Positions 43,801 through 51,844 of a DNA stretch of 64,000 bases are shown here, piece by piece. Made by a program: the position numbers and the translations under genes. The notes beneath the pieces are model-generated. The model was not told the origin of the DNA. It ran no database searches and worked only from the letters and a program-made list of their open reading frames with translations. The stretch covers positions 1,933,001 to 1,997,000 of the forward strand of contig JAYJMM010000119.1 in NCBI GenBank assembly GCA_037349105.1, given 5' to 3'. The stretch's first letter is position 1. Every line of letters begins with the position of its first letter. This DNA is from Limnomonas spitsbergensis (taxonomy: Eukaryota; Chlorophyta; Chlorophyceae; Chlamydomonadales).

Positions 43801-45185
43801 GTCGCTGCGTTCTGCCCAAACCCTTCATGGACAGACATCATACACGTGTGCCTCTCCTGGCTGACCCACCTGGAGTTGTAAGACTGCCCTGCTGGCCCCG
43901 GCCGTCCTGGCGGGCCTGGCAGCTCACTCGGTCCAGCTGTCTCCTGCTGCTTTTTCCATTCTTCAAAGGAGACCTCCTTGGCGGCCTCATAAGCTCGCCT
44001 CATGTTGTCTTCCGAAACCTCCTGGCTCCTGCCAGGTCCCCTGACTCCCCAGCTCCTTTCCGGGCCTCCTGCTGCCCGCGATCGGTCAAACTGGCTGCTG
44101 TCCCCTGGCTGCGAGGCCTCTCCCTGCTCTGGGCACGCATTAGCGAAGTGCCCTGGCTTCCCACAGTTGAAGCACACTCCCCCATCGTGGGGTCCGAGGA
44201 CACTTCTCTGTCCCCCCATCCAGCTGCGCCCTGCCTGGGCCCTGCCCGGCGGACTCTGGCCGGGGGCTCCCCTTCTATCCTGCGCTCTCCCCTCCAGCTG
44301 GTATGGCCTGGCTTGGCTACCTGTGCCTCGCTCTTGTGACCTGCCCCTGGGCTGGCTCCCGCGATCCCCGCTGGGTGACTGCTGCCTCCTGCCTCTAGGC
44401 CGGTCGAAGCTATCATCGCGGTCTGGCCGCTGGGTTCGAGCCTCCGGTGTAGGCACCGCCCCGCGGCGTTCTACACTGCGAGCCCTCTGCGCACTCCTGC
44501 TGCGCTCTCTGGTTTCTGTGTGTATTGCGACATCTGGGGTTGACCCCCTGTGCTGCACTCGCTTCTCCCCACTGGCCTGCCTGGCCCCGCCACTGCCCCC
44601 TGGTCCTTGCTGACCAGTGGCTTGCTGCTCCTGTTCCTGCAGCTTCTCCTGGCTCAGACCCTCGTCCTCATCTGCGAGCTCGGCCGCGGTTTGAAACATG
44701 ATTCCCATATGCTCTGCCAGCTCCGGGTCTCCTGGGATTGTGGACTGCAGCGGCTCTCCTGCCTGCTGGTTCCCAAGGTTGGCGTACAGTGCTCGCAGCT
44801 GGTCTGCACGCAAGATGTACTGCTGCTGTACCTCGGTGAGCCGTATGTTGGCATCCTGGAGGCCTGTCCACCTGACCTGCTGCAACCTCAGGTATTCAAT
44901 TGTTGCAGCCGCCTGGCGGAACAGCAGCTCTTCTCTTGCCCTGACGTCTTGCTGCAGCAACTCTACTTGTTGCTGCAGCCTCAGCACACGCATGTACTTC
45001 TGACTGGTCCTTTGTTCATGGACCTCTTCCTCCTCTGACTCCTCTGGTTCTTCACTCTCCTCCTTGCCGCCAGGCTCCTCCTGGCCGCGGTTTGCTGTTA
45101 CCCCTTGCGTTCCGTCTGCTGCTTCTGGGGCGTCTTCCCTAACGCCCCCATCAGCCGCACAGGCCCTCTCGTCTTTGCCAGGCAC
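40761..45185 (-). CDS. Large coiled-coil / zinc-knuckle ORF (ORF2)
   Basis: 1474 codons in the same frame as the protease ORF, separated from it only by a TGA at 45188-45186. It opens with an acidic stretch, then a coiled coil (about residues 60-145, LQQQVELLQQDV). A CCHC zinc knuckle follows (CFNCGKPGHFANACPE, near 44190-44140), within a Gly/Arg/Ser-rich RNA-binding-like region. The remaining ~1000 residues (for example VHQWVRWERRAWRDN, LGRWILGRWGARYWDP) match no family I recognise. Long antisense ORFs overlap it but show no domain. Its place between protease and RT is not that of a usual gag. It could be a second structural protein. Confidence 0.75.
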   Translation of the reverse strand: MPGKDERACAADGGVREDAPEAADGTQGVTANRGQEEPGGKEESEEPEESEEEEVHEQRTSQKYMRVLRLQQQVELLQQDVRAREELLFRQAAATIEYLRLQQVRWTGLQDANIRLTEVQQQYILRADQLRALYANLGNQQAGEPLQSTIPGDPELAEHMGIMFQTAAELADEDEGLSQEKLQEQEQQATGQQGPGGSGGARQASGEKRVQHRGSTPDVAIHTETRERSRSAQRARSVERRGAVPTPEARTQRPDRDDSFDRPRGRRQQSPSGDRGSQPRGRSQERGTGSQARPYQLEGRAQDRRGAPGQSPPGRAQAGRSWMGGQRSVLGPHDGGVCFNCGKPGHFANACPEQGEASQPGDSSQFDRSRAAGGPERSWGVRGPGRSQEVSEDNMRRAYEAAKEVSFEEWKKQQETAGPSELPGPPGRPGPAGQSYNSRWVSQERHTCMMSVHEGFGQNAATQVVGHQAAAMPVTFQVVPEGQVAQQRHHWQMVVEALAMNHYGTRPAGSARSMAHAVEFLRNLQQRGCPAPCEGWPGILQQFLNKEWDIYNAQMDEFERLEQEAGLQHRVDEWETSSSGDGSSASEEGYEPQAPLTVREEEAAMLCPGTPEGNADTGGEVAGAATGTRDWLSMQVHHPRARGAAAMSPEDNTAGAVRTHHSTTSLSNTVRWEEEDRGLQRSRSRGERPAAWHEDSRFTQGGTGRRDRSGSRGRVRPEPDPPRLPESRCFVQWYRLGEEMPEASSSEAMITLPAQSKDGLCRVQNHRLLEGRTQTCVNIAAAMQAVARLIFPWDAVTAVLLGAALKGFIQPSTRMENYMQRGWSQHPIYAYCVSEMVDLAVKEGITAVAAADRAHPDVPDSTRTEGVWQGAQPGFMRTPWAEDCVHQLMEHPALRDRAFYVPVQALGGHGGGDRSEDGTYGGAGLCHSDRPRRCEATVEASVTIPRMVAGQAVPWGMAPGEAWAAIPVQQLVTYYYEELEEGELPVSAAWIHMHASRDDMPVFLFARCEGNVAITKCASVDEAEFHAHTHARGADPATWAVMLMALQRVLLPGQLSAAMRHVWGVDDQWAPLEMTDCPTWPYGAQRSPADGPMWEDEEEFARSPFAVERLEACVHQWVRWERRAWRDNRASSVGPYWQANGMTVQLWRQAHPAGVRTLHPLFRGAGSDTYMEELEELRTQPVLGRWILGRWGARYWDPAADSDGPIQDAYEPTEQGHVAFVTTLGATASSWEWLEPMGEMEVSALEAETGDRAEPQTPPDSTSRPLAGDLDSREPRSSKELRPRQEGRGLLGEENEDPSEGPPSLVQDSESEEEWGADGNPFPARISLTRADAGDADGMEEPTDAGPGPGSPGWGREEELLQLRQEWMRSVVQEQAAMEERRIRRAEIERSSKVALEEEAHQAAVGVSPRQAADQYAFEPRGQQQARRAAGAQGTPRSARQHRQQQGSPGVTRQHTARDAGWQCSGTSWISWTC

Positions 45186-47162
45186 TCACACCTCCGAGCG
45201 CCTGATTGATCCCGCTGGTGCAGCTCTTGCTGCTGCGGCTCCTCCGAAGTCTACCCGCCTTTTGGCTCCTGGTGATGTCCCCTGGGCTGCGGGGACTGCC
45301 GCAGGCTTCTGCAGTATCTTCCGGATTCTCTGGTCACACTCCTCTGGTGAGTGCGGGCCAGGTTCTCCGCACAAGACGCATGGGTAGCGTGGGCTTGCCT
45401 CCACGCACCTCCTGATGATCTCCTTTTCATATGCCGGCTTCGACTCTGCCTTGAGTGCCATTGATACCTCAGCACTGGCCTCTGCCTGTGCTGCTGCCTG
45501 GCCTTGCCGTGACGCAGCGGCCTTGGCATCCACCTTGACCTCCCTGGGCACTGCAGCCTGCGCTTGCCCGCACTGGCGCGGCCTGGAAGTGGTCTCCTGT
45601 GGGCCCCCACGGCTGCTCCTGCCCGCATCTGCGGTGCTTCTGCCTGCACCTGCGGCTGTTCCGCGGCTCTGTCCCACCTTCTGGTCTGTCCTCATGGCGG
45701 CACCTGCGTGTGTGGCCATGGCATGCTGTAAGAGCGGCTCGTGTTCTTCCTCCACACTGGCCGCGGGCCACCCTTCCCGTTCTGCAAATCCACACTGAAT
45801 TCCTGCCCATGCTACTGCTGCTGCCTGGTACCCCCCTGCTGGGGATGTTAGCACCAGCGGCAGCGTCAGGTCCCTGACCCCTCGTACTGTCTGGGGACCA
45901 TCTCTGGGGCGTAAGGTCAGCCTTCCTGCTGCCTCCAAAACCCCACTGTACTTGAGAAACTCTGGGTTCCCCACCAAGTGTTCGTATGCATCGGGTGGCG
46001 TTTTAACGACCCTGACCACCGTGGGTTCCATAATAGCATTGGGCCCCCCATATCCGTACACCACATAAATGAACAGCACCCCATACAGATCTGCCCCTGC
46101 ATTGTCTGTCGTACGGATCTTCTCATCCGTCCGGATCAGTTCTGCCCCCATGGCGACTAACTGTTCCGCAATGTTGACTGTGATCACATGACAGGAGCAT
46201 GCTGAGTCCATGAGGGCCCTCTGGGCCACCAGGACCTTTCCTTTGACCATCAGTCCCACACATTGCTCCAGGTTACTTCTGTCATTCTTAAAATACTGCA
46301 GCCTTGGTGCAGCTGTGACCACCTTGCTTTCCTGCCTGCCTTTACTGGCCTTACCCCTGTGGTCTTCTGAACCCATGGGCATAGTGGTGAACGACAGGGA
46401 TGTCAGCCTCTCGTTCAACTTGAACACCTGCAGTCGAATGTCAGACATATCGTCAGCCAATTTGCTCAAAACCAGCCTCTTTGCTCCTTTCCTGGAGGCA
46501 GGTTCCACGAGCCTTTGCTCAGGTTCCTCCTCCTGGCAGGGTTCTGGCAAGAATGACCTAGGACGAGCGTTGTGAGCCGCCTGTTTGAATCCTGCGGGTT
46601 TGGGCACCAGCCCAACCTGCGTCATGAGTGCTACAGACTCGCTGAGCATCTCTGCCATAGTCTGTTGCCAGCCCTCTGGCTCGGCTTGCCCCGTTGGACT
46701 GCTTAGGTGTGATACATGTGCCGCTTGCTGAGCCTGACCCCCCTGGCCAGGCCCTGGCCGTTGGTACTGCCTGTTGTTCTGATTCCGCTCGTACGGCCTG
46801 CCTGCAGGTTGACCCTGCTGTGGCCTTGGCGGGAGCGGGTACTGCTGCTGCGGCGGCCTTGCCTGCCCAGCTGTAATGTCTGTAGCGAGTGGCGCAGGCC
46901 TGCGCTCATCCCTAGGCCAGGTGCGCCGTGCTACCACACTGGTAGCATGCCTTGGCTGCCCCTGTGGCGCCTTCTGCGCTGTAATTTGGTGCCCCGGATT
47001 GATCTGCCCAGGTAACTCCTCTGGGTTTGTCACTTCGCTGTTGCTGGGCAACTGCTGCTCCTGCGGGGTTCGCTGCCCCTTCAAGGCGTGTCCGCATCTC
47101 TCACTGTCCCGTTCTCTCCTTCCTCGTTCTGTTGGACTGTGTCTCTCCCTGGCTTGGCCCAC
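45186..47162 (-). CDS. Retroviral-type aspartic protease region
   Basis: 658 codons. After a Gln/Pro-rich linker, a pepsin-fold retroviral protease is seen around ALMDSACSCHVITVNIAEQL (about 46215-46155), with DSA in place of the common DTG/DSG. Next come IRTTDNAGADLYG and the strand motifs of a homodimeric protease. It would cut the gag-pol polyprotein. The frame equals that of gag and of ORF2. It ends at a single TGA followed directly by the next open frame, so read-through or a recent nonsense change are both possible. Confidence 0.78.
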   Translation of the reverse strand: MGQARERHSPTERGRRERDSERCGHALKGQRTPQEQQLPSNSEVTNPEELPGQINPGHQITAQKAPQGQPRHATSVVARRTWPRDERRPAPLATDITAGQARPPQQQYPLPPRPQQGQPAGRPYERNQNNRQYQRPGPGQGGQAQQAAHVSHLSSPTGQAEPEGWQQTMAEMLSESVALMTQVGLVPKPAGFKQAAHNARPRSFLPEPCQEEEPEQRLVEPASRKGAKRLVLSKLADDMSDIRLQVFKLNERLTSLSFTTMPMGSEDHRGKASKGRQESKVVTAAPRLQYFKNDRSNLEQCVGLMVKGKVLVAQRALMDSACSCHVITVNIAEQLVAMGAELIRTDEKIRTTDNAGADLYGVLFIYVVYGYGGPNAIMEPTVVRVVKTPPDAYEHLVGNPEFLKYSGVLEAAGRLTLRPRDGPQTVRGVRDLTLPLVLTSPAGGYQAAAVAWAGIQCGFAEREGWPAASVEEEHEPLLQHAMATHAGAAMRTDQKVGQSRGTAAGAGRSTADAGRSSRGGPQETTSRPRQCGQAQAAVPREVKVDAKAAASRQGQAAAQAEASAEVSMALKAESKPAYEKEIIRRCVEASPRYPCVLCGEPGPHSPEECDQRIRKILQKPAAVPAAQGTSPGAKRRVDFGGAAAARAAPAGSIRRSEV

Positions 47163-50100
47163 TGGCCATCTGTTTGAGGCTTGCGCCTCCTAGGTCCCCC
47201 ATTTCCAGGGCAAACTTCTCCCACAGCACCACGTGCTGTGTGAGCACTGCAATCTGATCTTCGTCTGTCATGCTGAGGTACCCCGGTACGGTCATAACAA
47301 ACTTGCTCAGTTTGGCTTTAGCGAGCGCTGGAAGTCCGTCATGGAACAGATGCGAGACCGAGTGCCTCCTGCCAAAGTGGTCCACTGCATCCCTTGAGAT
47401 CTGCAGCAACTCTGCTGTCGACAGCACTCTGTGACAAATGCTTCCACCGTCTCCTCTGGCTTGACGTCAGGATCGAGAGTGGTCTTCACTCCTAGCCTGA
47501 GGTTGGAGATGGCTGTCCTCTCATCCGAGGTTGGCTTCCCCACTTCTGCTTGAACTACCTTGATCCACAAGGTTAGCAGCGAGGCTTCACAACACTGCTC
47601 CTCTGCTGGGGCAACCCACATCCCCCTTATCCTTTCTGCTTCTCTGGCAGCCCTGTCTCCTGCATGGGGCGCCGCCCTGATGGCTACCATCAGCGGCCCC
47701 ACGCTAGCCGGCTTGCTGTCCCATAGTTTGACCAATGATTTCACCAACATCGTCATAGCTGATGGCGACTGGCACGACCCAGCTATTTCTCCGGCCACCA
47801 CAGCCAGCGCTGGCGGGTCATCTGACAGCGCCAGCACGTTGTGCGATCCCCAATATCCACATGCCTGGCAATATTTCCTGGCTGCAACCGCGCCTGGGTG
47901 CGACATATCCAACACTGGCACGTTGCCTTGGATGGCTGGGATTTTGGTGAATTTGGCTACCCCTGCCAGCTGCAGGACCATCTGCTGCTGCAGCTGCAGG
48001 TTCACCCTTGCCTGCTCCCTATCGAGCCTTTTCATTTCCTGGTCGCTGGACTCCTGCCTGGCTCCTGGCCTGCGCCTGTCCGCTCCCCCTGGTCCCGAAT
48101 CTACTGATTCTGACCGCGACCCAGTTCCTCCACCACCGCCCCTCGATGGGCTGCGACCTGAATGGTATCTGTCATGTCTGTAATAATCCTCCTCCTGATC
48201 ATGATCTTCTCGTGATGGCTGTCTGCCTGCTCTTCCTGCAGAGCTTCTACTTCCCTCGGGTGGCGGCCGTTCTGATTCGCTTCTGCCTGGTCTGCTGTCA
48301 GAGCCAGGCCTCCAAGACTGTGCTCTGCCAGGCTCTGCCTGTCCCCTGGGCAGCTCCTGGTCTTGCCAGTCCTGCCGCGCCCCTCTGCTGTGTTCCGCTG
48401 GTCCCCTGGGTTGCTCCTGGCTTTGCTGGCTTGGCTGTTCCCTGCCCTCTGCCTGCCCTCTGGGCGGCTCCTGGCTATGATGGCTTGGATGTTCCCTGCC
48501 ATCTGCCTGCCCTCTGGGCTGCTCCTGGCTATGCTGGTTTGGCTGTTCTCTGTTGTATGCCTGCCCCCTGGGCGGCTCCTGGCTCTGCCAACCTGGCTGC
48601 GTCCCGCCTGTGTAATTCCTGGCATAGGAATCAGACTGCGTTTCCTCTCTGGCTTCCTGCATTCTTGGACCACTGCTCCGTACGCTGCCTGCAGGCTCAT
48701 TCCTCCTGGTTCCACTCGCTGTGCCCGCTTGCCTGTTCCTCAGGAATTCCTCGATGTAATCCACCTGGGTTTCCTGGCATGTGTTCTCTTTGTCCTCGAC
48801 TATGCGTAGCAATGCATAAGACTCTTGCCTGTTTGCTCTGCGTGTTGCTATGCCTTGCTCTGCCATCCTGGCGAGTGATCGGCTAGTCAACTCCGCCCTT
48901 TCGCTGGCGGCTGGACTGCTGGCTCTGGGCGCTTCCCTGCCCCTTGGTCGCCCTCTGAGGCTTGGCTCGCTGCTGACCTCGAAGACCTCAGATCTGAGTG
49001 TTGGGGTTGGCGCGGCTCTTGCATGCTGCTGCCACCTTTGCACCTCCCTGAGCTCCTCCGGCCGCTGCACTGCTGTTTCAAATCCTTCCCATGCTTGGTC
49101 CTCCTCCTCTTCTGGCTCGGATCCAGGTTCCACCTGATTTCCTGTTACCTCGTTGCACCACTCGTCTGCGAAGGCCTTAACAGCCAGGGCTGCTTCGCGT
49201 CCCGCCCTTCCCTTGGACACCTGTCCAAGGGCGGCTAACAGCGTTGCCCTGTCCTGCCCTGTGTGGGGGATACCCATCATGGCCTTTGTTGCCCATCCCC
49301 GCAGATGATGGGCCTTGAACTCCTCAATGGCTGTGACCTGGTCCTGGAAATGCAAGAACGTTCTGGAGCAAACTTGCTTCCACAGGTCCGTTGCCCACTG
49401 CAAAATTCCTGCCCAACCGATCGGCTGCATCTGTCCTTCTGACTCCTTTTCGCCGCACACTACTCCCCCAGCCCCGGAGCGCTCTGGCTCACTAGGGCTG
49501 GTATCCTGCGCTCTTGATGGATCGTGAAAAAATCCTCGCAGGATTTCCTTGTGGCTGTCGTCTCTCTGCATCTGGCTGCTAGATCCCTCCTTGAAATTCT
49601 GCACAGGTCTGCCCACACTGGGCGGAAACCTGGACAGCGGCGTCCCATAGACTGTGGATCCAGCTCCTCTTCTAACCAGCACCCTGCGCGGTCGCAGCTG
49701 CTGCCTTGGACGCAGCCCTGCCTTAGGCTGCTGCCCTTTCTCCTCCTGAACTGGGTCTGACAGTTCTTCCTCGGATATTAGGTCAGCCCAAGGCTTTCCT
49801 ACCGGTGCAGCTGATTTTTCTCTTTCCTTGCCGACCTGCGAGCTCTGCCTGCCCGCTGCTGGCTGGGGCTCAGCTTCCTCGTGTTTGACCCCTGCAGGCA
49901 TACTCCTGGCCTCCATTTCCTCTGCTTTCATTCGCGGTTTGTCTGGGCAGGCTTTATCACAGCCTGCAACCCCTCTTGGTGCTGCGGCTTCCTCGGCCCT
50001 TTGATCCGGCTGGCTGGGTTCGTCTTTGACCCGTTGTGCGACCCTGGCCACCCTGGGCGGATTCTGCTGGGACGTGGCCTCAGGCTCGCAGTTCTGCCGC

Positions 50101-50396
50101 GTGTCACAGCTCTGGGACACTTCCGTTGCTTGATCCAAAATCAGCTCTGGTGTTCCCGCTTGAGTCTGCCACTGCTCGAATTCCAGGCTGCCCCTGAAAT
50201 CGGCGGGCACTGGACCCCCTCGGCCGATGCCTTTACGCGTCACTAGTGCTGAGCCGTCTGCCTGCGCCCCTGCCTCTCTGGGCGGTACGCGGCCCGGTTC
50301 TGGCACCTTGCTGTCTCCTGCGGGCGGTCCCACTGGCCCTTCCAGCTTCGCCGCCACCAACAGGGCTTCTGCAGCCAGCTCATCACTAGCTTCCAT
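46912..50396 (-). pseudogene. Gag capsid/nucleocapsid region with two frame breaks
   Basis: An ATG at 50396 opens 1029 codons to 47307. The first ~750 residues are Gln/Arg/Ser-rich low-complexity sequence; the end is a helical capsid-like region (AIRAAPHAGDRAAREAERIR, DPDVKPEETVEAFVTE). Near 47420 similarity passes to the -1 frame (STAELLQISRDAVDHFG to ASLKQMASGP). That frame has one internal stop at 47101, then continues to a zinc knuckle CYQCGSTAHLA (about 46945-46915). There it breaks again and returns to the original frame (WPRDERRPAP). Two compensating shifts plus a stop suggest decay of a single ancestral gag. Gag packages RNA and forms the particle. Confidence 0.8.
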
Positions 50397-51186
50397 CAGG
50401 TTTACACCCGGCTCCAGCCCCCTCAGACGCCCACTTCTCCGTTGGGCGTCAGGTGCTGGTGCCTATCGGGATTTAGATCTATGTCTGTCATTCCTATAGG
50501 CAATTAACGAACCGCACGGTCCTGCAAGCGTGCTGGCGACACCCCCTACAAGATCTGCTAACGCTAGGCTTCTGCCCCCTTGTTCCTACTGCAATCTGGT
50601 GGGGGCTTGCAAGTCAAGATCGGATGGCAGGTACAGCACTATGCAGGTTAGGCCTCGCCTTCCTGCTTTTCTGCTCACTAGTTTCAATCTGGCGGAATCC
50701 TCCTTCGCCCTTTCAGTTCTTCCCACCTTGCTGGCTGGGCTGCTTCTAGATGTCTCACGTCCTGCGTGGATGTCACACGCCCTGCGTGGATGTTGCCTCT
50801 TGCGTAGTGTCCGCTCAGCTCTGCGTTCCTGCGGGGATCCTTTGGCACACCCACAAGATTTCAAACTTGGATGTTCTATCCACAAGTTCACTTCTGTCAA
50901 TGATGAAAGATTGGATCCACCTGATCACAATCTGCAGTCACACAGGAAATTATCTGCTGGGTGTATAAATCCACAGCCAGATCTTCAAGCCACTCCTGGA
51001 CTCAACACTAAGCTGCCACGCTCAGTGATTCTCAGGGTTTAACTTGGCAATCTCTCTCTGGAGATTACCACAGCAAAGTGCAGTTCAAACGCTGTCCAAG
51101 GTCGTTTGCATGCAAACAAATTTCCAATTTCGCTGCACAAGCACCTTTAGCAGGAATTGGCAAATCAAGCTGATCAGGCTAAATCC
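50397..51186. other. Retrotransposon 5' leader
   Basis: Noncoding stretch between the priming site and the gag start codon. It includes tandem TCACACGCCCTGCGTGGATG-like units (about 50756-50795). It probably contains packaging signals. Confidence 0.5.
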
Positions 51187-51209
51187 ACTTCGTCCCTTTC
51201 TAAAGGACA
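51187..51209 (-). promoter_or_regulatory. Primer-binding site of self-priming type
   Basis: These 23 bases directly abut repeat A1 and are the exact reverse complement of 51616-51638 inside A1 (core CGTCCCTTTCTAAAGGAC). The sequence does not start TGG, as a tRNA-primed site would. In Tf1-like elements the 5' end of the RNA folds back and primes at such a site. Confidence 0.65.
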
Positions 51210-51840
51210 CGCGATGTGCGCTTCAGGTCCGTGGCGGACTTCTTTCCTCACGGCAGTGATGGACGCCTACGGGCAGGCTCAGTGACTCTTCACTGGCTGC
51301 GAGTGCTCAGCGAGTTAAGCAGCTAAACTGGTTATTTGTATGGATAGCAATTGACTTAGGTAGCGTAGGCCTTCTGGCCGTCTGGGCGCGATCCAGCCGG
51401 GCTATGTTAAGGGCACTTACCGCGCAACACACGGTGAGGTAGACGGGACGTAGACTGCGTACTTCTTCTTCGGCAGGGTCTCGGTTCTCTACTGGGGTAC
51501 TTGTCTCCAGCTAGATCAGCTGAGGCTGAGCTAGACTTGACTCGGGTTTAAGGTACTGACTTATGTGAAAGCTGCAGGTCTCGAAGACGGCCGGTGCTTG
51601 TTACAAATAGAGGTCTGTCCTTTAGAAAGGGACGAAGTAACTAGTTTAGGCAATTGCCGGGATACAGGGACCCGGCAGGCCCAATTCAGAGTACGGAAGA
51701 ACCTGTCAAATCACCCTGCGTAAGCGGGTTTCTAGGTCTCAGCTCAAATCCGGAGACTCCGCAGAGAAGCTGCGGAGGCCCCGAGGCCGCCAACTGCGGT
51801 CTAAACGGTTCTGTCACGTATACTGTAATATACTGTGACA
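51210..51840 (-). repeat. Terminal repeat A1 (5' outer end)
   Basis: 631 bp direct copy of A2. In transcription sense it starts TGTCACAG at the outer border, next to host TAGC. It presumably contains the promoter; the segment 51638-51616 may mark the RNA 5' end if self-priming applies. No B repeat is attached to it. Confidence 0.93.
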
Positions 51841-51844
51841 TAGC

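Larger units (their letters stand above)
33296..51840 (-). mobile_element. 18.5 kb Ty3/gypsy-type retrotransposon with cytosine MTase and A-ORF-B-A-B termini
   Basis: All ORFs lie on the minus strand. In transcription order: A1 (51840-51210), leader, gag, protease, coiled-coil/zinc-knuckle ORF, RT, RNase H, cytosine-5 methyltransferase, DDE integrase, PHD-like tail, polypurine tract (34403-34391), B1 (34391-34156), A2 (34156-33526), B2 (33528-33296). The element begins and ends TG...CA and is flanked by a 4 bp direct repeat TAGC (33292-33295 and 51841-51844). A1 and A2 are both 631 bp and differ at about six positions; B1 and B2 are both 236 bp and differ at one, so insertion was recent. RT-RNase H-integrase order and motifs place it in Ty3/gypsy. 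RT lacks its first catalytic aspartate and gag is frame-broken, so this copy is probably not autonomous. Confidence 0.95.

Noticed and set aside
33296..51840. Classification as a DIRS/Ngaro-type tyrosine-recombinase element
   Set aside because: The terminal layout would suit it, but no tyrosine recombinase is seen. The pol order RT-RNase H-integrase, with a zinc finger and DDE triad, is that of Ty3/gypsy.
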